From: Bog-793 sp050010315
GTDB taxonomy: Bacteria; Actinomycetota; Acidimicrobiia; Acidimicrobiales; Bog-793
Assembly (NCBI GenBank): GCA_050010315.1
Contig: JBEKLG010000096.1
Coordinates: 1 to 6,895, forward strand
Reading direction: 5' to 3'
DNA length: 6,895 nucleotides
Shown here: positions 1 through 5,402 of the stretch, in pieces
How the letters are laid out: the number at the start of each line of letters is the position of its first letter
Position numbering within the stretch: position 1 is the first letter of the stretch
Program-made: the position numbers and the translations under genes
The notes under the pieces: model-generated
Seen by the model: only the letters and a program-made list of their open reading frames with translations
What the model was told of the DNA's origin: nothing
The model's database searches: none

Positions 1-144
1 TGTTGCGCTGACGCTGATGACGCCGTAGCTCGCGCTCACGCCGAACCACGACAGAAACAGCGAAATGAACAGCACAAAGGTGGCGACCCCGACGATGCGG
101 TCGTTCTTCGTCCAGCGAGCGGCATCAAATTTAGCTTCGGCCAT
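1..144 (-). CDS. Small membrane protein, N-terminal part only (unknown function)
   Basis: This is the first 48 codons of a minus-strand gene that runs off the left edge. The ATG is at 144-142, preceded by a purine-rich AAGGGGG (155-149) four bases upstream that serves as the ribosome binding site. The protein starts MAEAKFDAARWTKNDRIVG, a short charged cytoplasmic segment, followed by a hydrophobic helix at about residues 18-36 (VGVATFVLFISLFLSWFGV). It then turns into a Ser/Ala/Val-rich stretch. The pattern 'RWTKNDRIVG..T..LFISLFL.WFGVS' resembles a class of small uncharacterised actinobacterial membrane proteins, but this is recognition from memory and no function is known. The third codon position is mostly G or C, which supports real coding. 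The rest of the protein, including any further membrane helices, lies outside the window. Confidence 0.8.
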   Translation of the reverse strand, partial: MAEAKFDAARWTKNDRIVGVATFVLFISLFLSWFGVSASYGVISVSAT

Positions 145-199
145 CGGGCCCCCTTATCTGTCGGACGACCAGCCCCCACGCGCTCCGTGCACGCGGAGT

Positions 200-224
200 G
201 ATCGAACGGTACACGCGATCGAAC
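200..224. repeat. Direct repeat GATCGAAC, two copies 17 bp apart
   Basis: GATCGAAC occurs at 200-207 and again at 217-224, giving a 17-bp start-to-start distance. Directly beside it, CTCCG (183-187) and CGGAG (194-198) form a small 5-bp inverted repeat. All of this lies 56-80 bp upstream of the start codon of the minus-strand membrane-protein gene, where a promoter or operator would be expected. No good -35/-10 pair could be placed on the repeat. The copies are seen directly; a regulatory role is inference, and an 8-bp repeat could occur by chance. Confidence 0.3.
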
Positions 225-285
225 TTGACGTGCCGGGATACCGCGGCCCGCCGGATTCGGCTCGCGATTCGGACGCCGCCGACAC

Positions 286-318
286 GGCCGTCGGAGGCCG
301 CCCGACAGGCCGGCCTCC
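286..318 (-). terminator. Overlapping inverted repeats downstream of the S4 gene, possible terminator
   Basis: Two competing hairpins share this stretch. GGAGGCC (293-299) pairs perfectly with GGCCTCC (312-318) around a 12-nt loop. Alternatively GGCCGTCGG (286-294) pairs with CCGAC plus GGCC (302-306, 308-311) with one bulged A. They lie about 95-125 bp beyond the stop codon of the minus-strand S4 gene and before the next minus-strand gene, a reasonable place for a terminator. There is no T-run in either direction, so this is not a classic intrinsic terminator. In such GC-rich DNA, stems of this length can arise by chance. Confidence 0.25.
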
Positions 319-410
319 TCCAGTTCGGTCCCGGATCCCCACCTCCTCGCCGTCTCACCGACAGGACAGGCGAACCAGTCTCCCGAATCCGCCCGCTGAT
401 CCCCCATCGG

Positions 411-773
411 TCAGCGCCGGCGCACCCGATCGAGTCGGCGGCGATCCCGCTTCGTCGGACGTCCGCTTCCGGGGTCCCTGATCAACGCCGCCGGCCCGAG
501 GCTTCCCGGCGGCACGACCGGCGTCTGGTCGATGTAACACGAGACCGCGATGGGCGCTCCGACCCGCTTGTCGATCACCGCGGCGACCTCGAGGATCCGC
601 TCGCCCGCCTCGGTCCGCGCGCTGACACGGTCGCCCAACTTCACGTTTGCCGCCGGCTTGGCCCGGGCACCGTTGAGCCGCACGTGCCCGCCACGGCACG
701 CCTCTGTCGCCACGGTGCGGGACTTGAAGATCCGCACCGCCCAGAGCCAACGGTCGATCCTCGTCGATTCCAC
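411..773 (-). CDS. S4-domain RNA-binding protein, Hsp15-like
   Basis: This complete 120-residue protein belongs to the S4 RNA-binding family that includes the E. coli heat-shock protein Hsp15 (HslR), which binds stalled 50S subunits carrying peptidyl-tRNA and helps recycle them. The S4 fold covers about residues 1-60: the first helix is RIDRWLWAVRIFKSR (5-19), followed by ATEACRGGHVRLNGARAKPA (22-41), which carries the typical 'G.V.VNG....KP' RNA-binding loop, and LGDRV (46-50). A second segment (60-90) leads to the basic tail GRPTKRDRRRLDRVRRR (104-120), a common ending in this family. The GTG at 773-771 is chosen because homologues begin with ESTR-DRWLWAVR right after the start. The frame stays open upstream, but that extension is low-complexity and looks non-coding. 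No clear Shine-Dalgarno precedes the GTG. The stop is TGA at 413-411. The family assignment is firm; the exact substrate in this organism is inference. Confidence 0.88.
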   Translation of the reverse strand: MESTRIDRWLWAVRIFKSRTVATEACRGGHVRLNGARAKPAANVKLGDRVSARTEAGERILEVAAVIDKRVGAPIAVSCYIDQTPVVPPGSLGPAALIRDPGSGRPTKRDRRRLDRVRRR

Positions 774-1011
774 ACGCGCATCGTTGCACGATGAGGAGGC
801 GGAGGCGCCGCGCGAACCGACCCGCACTCCGGTCCCCGGCCCCGTCTCAACGGGCTCCCGGTGGTGGCTCGTTCGCCTGGCGGACCGGGGAGCACGCTCA
901 GCCGGCGATCCGCTCCTCGCCACGGCCCCCGATGGTTGAGAGCTGAGCCGAATGGGTTCCCCGTAGGTCAACCGCCTCGACGAAACCTCCGAGATCCCGT
1001 CAGAATCTGGC
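774..1011. other. Intergenic region with no recognisable gene
   Basis: This 238-bp stretch separates the minus-strand S4 gene from the plus-strand block. Open frames cross it on both strands but give Arg/Pro/Ser-rich translations without family resemblance. The only structure noticed is a 6-bp inverted repeat, GGTTGA (934-939) and TCAACC (968-973), around a 28-nt interior. On the minus strand the second arm contains TTGACC, a possible -35 for the S4 gene, but no convincing -10 box follows at the usual distance. No tRNA arm pattern and no riboswitch class was recognised here. Confidence 0.5.
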
Positions 1012-1245
1012 ATGGCGTGGCACGTCACCGACTCGCTCGAGACGCACGCCGAGCGCGTCTGGAACCTGCTCAGCGTCCGGGCCGACGCCGGCGAGGCTAT
1101 TGTCATGCGGGTCGCGCGGGGCGACGGCATGCCGGGAAGCCTGGTCGGCAAAGGAAGGACCGATCACGTGACCGTTGCCAGCCGTAAAGCGAACGTGAGT
1201 CGTGCCGCCTGGCGGAGACCATCCCCGGCAGCGCAGGACCGATGA
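1012..1245 (+). pseudogene. Probable remnant of a truncated gene (N-terminal fragment)
   Basis: An ATG at 1012 opens a 77-codon frame. The first ~43 codons (to about 1140) begin MAWHVTDSLETHAERVWNLL and read like a genuine globular protein start, with almost every third codon position G or C. After about 1140 the bias fades (gga, aaa, gat, gtt, cgt, aaa, agt, cgt, aga, cca) and the translation becomes Arg/Ser/Pro-rich. The stop TGA (1243-1245) overlaps the ATG of the DUF2254 gene as ATGA. The opening vaguely recalls the N-terminal region of actinobacterial GNAT acetyltransferases, which often start 'M.W..T-D...'; this is a weak impression only. No catalytic acetyl-CoA-binding motif is present, so even if the resemblance is right the protein would be non-functional. 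No Shine-Dalgarno precedes the ATG, though CAGAAT (1001-1006) could be a -10 for a leaderless message. It could instead be a short intact gene coupled to DUF2254. Confidence 0.35.
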
Positions 1246-2675
1246 CCACGCCTGAGGGCACGACGGTGTCGTCATGCGAGGCAGGCGGCCGAAACGGGCA
1301 AGGCCGGCTGCCGAGCTGGCGGTGGGAGGCACTCCGCACCACCTTCTGGCTCGTGCCGACCATCTTCGTCCTCATTGCCGGCATTCTGTTCGTTCTCACG
1401 TTCGAGATCGACTGGGCCGTCTACCACAGGCACCTGTCCCTGCCGTTCTGGATCGTGAGAGGTAGTGCAGACGCCGGCCGCGAGGTGCTTATCGGGATCG
1501 CCGCCGCAGTCATCACCGTCGTCGGCGTCGTCTTCTCGGTGACGATCGTCGCCCTCACGCTCGCCTCGCAACAGTTCGGGCCGCGCATGATGCGGAACTT
1601 CGTCCGCGACGTCGGCAACCAGGTCACGCTCGGCGTCTTCGTCGCCACGTTCGTCTACTCGATCCTGACGCTCGTCGCGATCACGGCCACGTCAGGCGGC
1701 GCGTTCGTTCCGCATCTGTCGATCACCGTCTCCGAGGCGCTCGTGCTCGTCGACCTCGCGGTGCTCATCTACTTCATCCACCACATCGCCAAGTCCATCC
1801 AGCTGCCCGAGGTCATCGCCGCCATCGCGGCGGACCTCGTGCGGGCGATCGACGCCGAATTCCCCGACGCCGTGTCGGTCGGGCGGGCCGCGGCCGTCGG
1901 GGAAGGCAGGTCCTTGAGCGATCTGTCGAGCCTCGTCGACGGCCACGGCGCGCCCGTCGCAGCCGGAGTCAGCGGTTACCTGCAGTTCGTCGGCTACGCC
2001 CAGCTCATCGAGATCGCGACCCGGACCGACTCAACGATCCGTCTCGAGCACCGTCCCGGCCACTTCATCGTCGCCGGCCGACCGCTCGCCATGGTCTGGC
2101 CGCCCGAAGCCGCCAGCCATGTCGCGCTCGCACTCACCAAGGCGCACGTCACCGGGCCGCACCGCACCCTGATGCAAGATCCGGTGTTCGCGATCGACCA
2201 GCTCGTCGAGATCGCGATCCGCGCCCTGTCGGCCGCGGTCAACGACACCTTCACGGCGCTCACCTGCATCGACTGGCTCACCGCGGGCCTCAGCCGCGTC
2301 TCCGGACGGACGCTCGCCGAAGGCGTCTATCGGGACCGCGAGGGCCGCATCCGGCTCATCGAGAGCAACCCGTCCTATGCCCGGATGGTCAACCGGGCCT
2401 TCGACAAGATCCGCCAGGCATCCCGTGGCATGCCCGCGGTAATCATCCGTCTGATCGACGCCCTGGCCACGATCGGTGGCGAGACTCACTCACCCGAGCA
2501 GCGCCGCGTCCTGTTGTGCCAAGCGGAGGCGATCCTTCGCAGCGCAGAGGAGTCTGTGCCCGATCCGAACGACCGGGAGGAGATCCGGACCCGCTACCGG
2601 CGGTTGCTCCGCAGGATGGCTGCCGGCGGCGCCTCGGGGGAGCCGGCGCCCACCGGGGAAGAGCTCGAGCACTGA
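1242..2675 (+). CDS. DUF2254 family membrane protein
   Basis: This 477-residue integral membrane protein is of the DUF2254 family, whose biochemical role is not known. Four hydrophobic helices occupy the N-terminal third: about 35-55, 81-107, 128-148 and 162-182. The family hallmark follows the second helix at 109-123 (SQQFGPRMMRNFVRD), leading into GNQVTLGVFVATFVY (125-139). The C-terminal two thirds are soluble, with conserved-looking blocks SGYLQFVG (244-251), RPGHFIVAGRPLA (271-283), and a QDPVFAIDQLVEIAIRALS segment followed by AAVNDTFTA (to 339), the counterpart of the family's 'RALSPAVNDPFTA'. The end is charged and probably helical (about 425-465). The ATG at 1242 overlaps the stop of the preceding frame (ATGA) and has only a weak AGGA nearby. 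The first ~25 residues are low-complexity, so translation could begin slightly later, for example at the GTG for Val9. It lies 276 bp upstream of cydA in the same direction, which may hint at a respiratory or envelope role but does not prove one. Confidence 0.88.
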   Translation: MTTPEGTTVSSCEAGGRNGQGRLPSWRWEALRTTFWLVPTIFVLIAGILFVLTFEIDWAVYHRHLSLPFWIVRGSADAGREVLIGIAAAVITVVGVVFSVTIVALTLASQQFGPRMMRNFVRDVGNQVTLGVFVATFVYSILTLVAITATSGGAFVPHLSITVSEALVLVDLAVLIYFIHHIAKSIQLPEVIAAIAADLVRAIDAEFPDAVSVGRAAAVGEGRSLSDLSSLVDGHGAPVAAGVSGYLQFVGYAQLIEIATRTDSTIRLEHRPGHFIVAGRPLAMVWPPEAASHVALALTKAHVTGPHRTLMQDPVFAIDQLVEIAIRALSAAVNDTFTALTCIDWLTAGLSRVSGRTLAEGVYRDREGRIRLIESNPSYARMVNRAFDKIRQASRGMPAVIIRLIDALATIGGETHSPEQRRVLLCQAEAILRSAEESVPDPNDREEIRTRYRRLLRRMAAGGASGEPAPTGEELEH

Positions 2676-2803
2676 GGCGGGGCAGGCGCTGGCCCGTGGA
2701 TCCCAAGGTCGCGGCGCCAACCGACGAGTCCGGCGAGCGGTGCGCCAGACGGATCGACCCGCCAGCTTCCCCGTTCGGCACGGCGACACAGCACGCGGCC
2801 CCT

Positions 2804-2843
2804 GCTCGGCGGCGTGGCGGTGCCGGGGGCGACGCCGCCGGGC
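2804..2843 (+). terminator. Strong GC hairpin in the cydA upstream region
   Basis: Positions 2804-2815 (GCTCGGCGGCGT) pair with 2832-2843 (ACGCCGCCGGGC) in a 12-bp stem with one G-T wobble and a 16-nt loop. Eight of these pairs (2808-2815 with 2832-2839) are perfect Watson-Crick. The hairpin lies 129 bp after the DUF2254 stop and 108 bp before the cydA start. It could end transcription of the DUF2254 gene, protect a transcript end, or act in a cydA leader. No T-run follows, so a classic intrinsic terminator is not supported. The pairing is seen; the function is inferred. Confidence 0.35.
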
Positions 2844-2846
2844 CTA

Positions 2847-2856
2847 GGGAATTCCC
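2847..2856. promoter_or_regulatory. Perfect 10-bp palindrome GGGAATTCCC, possible operator
   Basis: GGGAATTCCC is a perfect palindrome lying 95 bp upstream of the cydA ATG and immediately after the GC hairpin. Its flanks are loosely symmetrical too: CCTA on the left against CTTGG on the right, which reads CCAAG on the other strand. It is the most AT-rich spot in this spacer. A dimeric regulator of the cyd operon could bind here, but it does not match the Rex operator pattern (TTGTGA-N6-TCACAA) and no known regulator site was recognised. This is inference from symmetry and position only. Confidence 0.25.
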
Positions 2857-2914
2857 CTTGGCCGGAGGCCTTCGAACTTGTCGCAGAACGCGCTGCGCCG
2901 CTCGGCTGCGTCGC

Positions 2915-2920
2915 TAATGT
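2915..2920 (+). promoter_or_regulatory. Possible -10 element (TAATGT) for cydA
   Basis: TAATGT fits the actinobacterial TAnnnT -10 pattern and stands out in an otherwise GC-rich spacer. It lies 31 bp before the cydA start, so a transcript beginning near 2927 would have a short leader that still includes the Shine-Dalgarno at 2943-2947. No good -35 hexamer is found about 17 bp upstream (the bases there are GCTGCG). That would fit an activator-dependent promoter, but also a chance match. Confidence 0.25.
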
Positions 2921-2951
2921 CGGCGGGCAGCTGACGATTGGGGGAGGGGCG

Positions 2952-4334
2952 ATGACGCTGGACTTGGCGCGCTGGCAGTTTGCCGTTGTCACGATCTTCC
3001 ACTTCTTCTTCGTGCCAATGACGATCGGGCTCAGCTTCCTCGTCGCCGTGATGCAGACGCTCGCCTACCGGAGGAACGACGCCGGCTGGGACCGGCTCAG
3101 TCGCTTCTTCGGTCGCCTGTTCCTCATCAACCTCGCCGTCGGCATCGTCACCGGGATCGTCCTCGAGTTCCAGTTCGGGCTGAACTGGGCCTCCTACTCG
3201 GTCTTCGTCGGCAACATCTTCGGGGCGCCTCTCGCGATCGAGGGTCTGCTCGCGTTCTTCATGGAGTCGACCTTCGTCGGGCTGTGGATCTTCGGCCGGG
3301 GACGACTGTCGCCACGGGTACATCTCGCCACGATCTGGTTGGTGAGCGCCGGCACGGTGCTCTCCGTGCTGTTCATCCTGGCGGCCAACGCCTGGATGCA
3401 ACACCCCGTGGGCTACAAGGTCGTCCACGGGCAGGCGGTGCTCACGAACTTCTGGGCCATCCTCGGCAACTCGACCCTGTGGGCGTCGTTCGCCCATACG
3501 GTGCTGGCCGCCTTCGTCACCGGCGGGGCCCTCGTGCTCGGGATCAGCGTCTGGCGAGCGCACCGCGACCGGGACAACCCGGAAGATCGTCGCGCCTTCC
3601 AGCGCGCAGCGCATCTCGCCGCCGGCTTTCTCTGCGGCGCCGCGCTGGCGACCGCCGTGGCCGGCGACCAGCTGGGAAGGCTGATGGACACCCAGGAACC
3701 GATGAAGATGGCGGCGGCCGAAGCGAACTACCACACCGCAAACGGGGCGAGCTTCTCGCTGTTAACCATCTCCAATCTCTCCGACCAACCGGTCTTCCAG
3801 ATCGGCGTGCCGCACGTGCTCTCCCTCATCGAGGATCTCAGCTGGAACGGCCAGGTGCCGGGGATCGACAACATCCAGGCGGCCGACGCGGCCAAGTACG
3901 GACCGGGGAGCTACGTCCCGATGATCTGGCTCTCGTATTGGTCATTCCGGGCGATGGTCGGCGTCGGGTTCTTGCTCATCGGTCTGGGCGGCTGGGGTGT
4001 CTGGCTCGCCCGACGCAGGAAACTCGCTGAGAACGCCTGGTTCCGACGCGCCGCCCTGGTCGGGATCGCCCTGCCGCTCGTGGCGAACACGTCCGGCTGG
4101 GTCCTGACCGAGGTGGGCCGCCAGCCCTGGATCGTCTACGGCGTGATGCTGACGGCCAAGGGTGTGTCGACCGTCACCGTGGCCGACGTCGCGGCGACGC
4201 TCGGCGCGTTCGTCCTTGTCTACACCGTCCTCGGCGTGATCGACGCCGGGCTGATGTGGCGTTCGGCCCGCCGCCCGCTCGACGCGACGGAGAACTCGGC
4301 AGAGAAACCCCTCGTGCCGAGCCTCGTGTACTAA
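2952..4334 (+). CDS. cydA: Cytochrome bd ubiquinol/menaquinol oxidase subunit I
   Basis: CydA is the haem-carrying subunit of cytochrome bd oxidase in the cytoplasmic membrane. It oxidises quinol and reduces O2 to water with high oxygen affinity. The protein has 460 residues. Expected haem and proton-path residues are present: His17 (RWQFAVVTIFHFFFVPMTIG, the counterpart of E. coli His19), Glu97 and Glu105 (AIEGLLAFFMEST), His182 (FAHTVLAAFVTG, for His186, low-spin b558) and Met335 (YWSFRAMVG, for Met393). The quinol-loop residues Lys252 and Glu257 (MDTQEPMKMAAAEANYH) fall at the same numbers as in E. coli. The motif GWVLTEVGRQPW is at 382-393. The protein is shorter than E. coli CydA (522) because the C-terminal Q-loop insertion is missing, as is usual outside proteobacteria. 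The ATG at 2952 is chosen because homologues start right before the RWQF segment and because GGGGAGGGG (SD at 2943-2947) lies 4 bases upstream. The frame is open to 2814, but that extension is not family-like. cydB follows after 10 nt. Confidence 0.97.
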   Translation: MTLDLARWQFAVVTIFHFFFVPMTIGLSFLVAVMQTLAYRRNDAGWDRLSRFFGRLFLINLAVGIVTGIVLEFQFGLNWASYSVFVGNIFGAPLAIEGLLAFFMESTFVGLWIFGRGRLSPRVHLATIWLVSAGTVLSVLFILAANAWMQHPVGYKVVHGQAVLTNFWAILGNSTLWASFAHTVLAAFVTGGALVLGISVWRAHRDRDNPEDRRAFQRAAHLAAGFLCGAALATAVAGDQLGRLMDTQEPMKMAAAEANYHTANGASFSLLTISNLSDQPVFQIGVPHVLSLIEDLSWNGQVPGIDNIQAADAAKYGPGSYVPMIWLSYWSFRAMVGVGFLLIGLGGWGVWLARRRKLAENAWFRRAALVGIALPLVANTSGWVLTEVGRQPWIVYGVMLTAKGVSTVTVADVAATLGAFVLVYTVLGVIDAGLMWRSARRPLDATENSAEKPLVPSLVY

Positions 4335-4344
4335 AGGAGCGAGG

Positions 4345-5400
4345 ATGGCGCCTTTTTCCGACCTCAACACGACCTGGTTCGCCCTCATCGGGCTGCTGTG
4401 GACCGGGTATTTCTTCCTCGAGGGATTCGACTTCGGCGTCGGCGTCGTCACCCCGTTCGTCGCCAGGGACGAGACCGACCGCCGGCTCTGTCTCAACGCC
4501 GTCGGGCCGGTCTGGGACGGGAACGAGGTCTGGCTCCTCGTCGCCGGCGGGGCGATGTTCGCGGCGTTCCCGCTGTGGTACGCGCGGCTGTTCAACGGCT
4601 TCTACCTCGCCCTGTTCCTCGTCCTTTTGGCCCTCATCTTCCGGGGCGTCTCCTTCGAGTTCCGGGGACATGACGACCGACCTGCCTGGCGCAAGACCTG
4701 GGACGTGGCGAATTTCCTCGGTAGCCTCGTGCCCGCCGTCGTCTGGGGTGTCGCCTTCACCGATCTCGTCCACGGCGTGCCGCTGTCGCCCGGCGGTCAC
4801 TACCTCGGGGGGCTCCCCGGACTGCTCCACCCGATCGCCCTCGTCGGCGGTCTTGCCAGCCTGTCCGTGTTCATCCTGCACGGCTCGCTCTTCCTCTCGC
4901 TGAAGACGAGCGGCGGCCTGGCCGCCCGGGCGCGCCGGGCGGCCGGCTACGCCGGCGTCGTCGCCGTCGCCTCGCTCGGCGCGGTGGTCGCCTGGGTAGC
5001 AGCCGCCAGCCGGCCAGCGGTCGCCGGCTCGGTGACGGCGGCGGTGCCGCTCGTCCTCGGCATCGCTGCCGTCGTCGCCGTCGCGGCCGCCTCCGCGCTC
5101 GTACTCGCCCACCGCGACGGGTGGGCCTTCGCCGCCACGGGAGCGGCGATCGTCGCCGCCATGGGAGCGGTGTTCAGCCGGATGTTCCCCTTGGTCCTGC
5201 CGGCGAGCAACCGTGCCGCGAACGCCCTTACCATCGCGGCGTCGGCCTCCCAGCACAACACCCTCGTCGTGATGAGCATCGCCGCCGCCTGCTTCACGCC
5301 ATTCGTCCTCGCCTACCAGGCCTGGACGTACTGGGTGTTCCGGCAGCGCCTCATCCGCCCGGCTGTCGCCAGCGGCGCCACCACCGTCCCCGCCAACTAG
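4345..5400 (+). CDS. cydB: Cytochrome bd oxidase subunit II
   Basis: CydB is the second membrane subunit of cytochrome bd; it pairs with CydA and stabilises the haems. The 351 residues contain about eight to nine hydrophobic helices. Family blocks seen in order are FFLEGFDFGVG (23-33), GPVWDGNEVWL (54-64; Trp57 and Asp58 correspond to the conserved WDGNQVWL of E. coli, where Asp58 belongs to a proton path), IFRGVSFEFR (98-107), FPLVLPAS (281-288), LTIAASASQHNTLVVM (295-310) and PFVLAYQAWTYWVFR (319-333). The length fits the shorter actinobacterial and Gram-positive form (E. coli has 379). The ATG at 4345 is preceded by AAAGGAG (4334-4340), which begins inside the cydA stop codon, so the two genes are tightly coupled. 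The segment 195-275 is very rich in Ala and Val and less conserved, as is normal for this subunit. The stop TAG is only 2 nt before the next start codon. Confidence 0.97.
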   Translation: MAPFSDLNTTWFALIGLLWTGYFFLEGFDFGVGVVTPFVARDETDRRLCLNAVGPVWDGNEVWLLVAGGAMFAAFPLWYARLFNGFYLALFLVLLALIFRGVSFEFRGHDDRPAWRKTWDVANFLGSLVPAVVWGVAFTDLVHGVPLSPGGHYLGGLPGLLHPIALVGGLASLSVFILHGSLFLSLKTSGGLAARARRAAGYAGVVAVASLGAVVAWVAAASRPAVAGSVTAAVPLVLGIAAVVAVAAASALVLAHRDGWAFAATGAAIVAAMGAVFSRMFPLVLPASNRAANALTIAASASQHNTLVVMSIAAACFTPFVLAYQAWTYWVFRQRLIRPAVASGATTVPAN

Positions 5401-5402
5401 CG

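Noticed and set aside
198..794. Plus-strand frame of 198 codons across the spacer and the S4 gene
   Set aside because: Its translation is Arg/Pro-rich with no recognisable motif, and half of it is antisense to the S4 gene.
934..973. GGTTGA/TCAACC inverted repeat considered as a riboswitch or tRNA-like element
   Set aside because: The stem is only 6 bp, no T-arm or anticodon-arm pattern is present, and it matches no riboswitch core that I could recognise.
774..1151. Upstream extension of the S4 protein to a start at 1151
   Set aside because: The added ~126 residues are Ser/Arg/Pro-rich without family similarity, and Hsp15-like proteins begin at the position of the GTG at 773.
2814..2951. A 46-codon N-terminal extension of CydA in the same frame
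   Set aside because: CydA homologues start right before the RWQF helix, a strong Shine-Dalgarno sits before the ATG at 2952, and the extension overlaps the hairpin and palindrome.
2676..2951. Search for a Rex-type operator (TTGTGA-N6-TCACAA) before cydA
   Set aside because: No such half-sites are present; the nearest text, TTGTCGCAGAACGCG, lacks the symmetry.
2844..3734. A 296-codon minus-strand frame opposite cydA
   Set aside because: It lies over the conserved haem-ligand part of cydA and translates to a charged low-complexity sequence; an antisense shadow.
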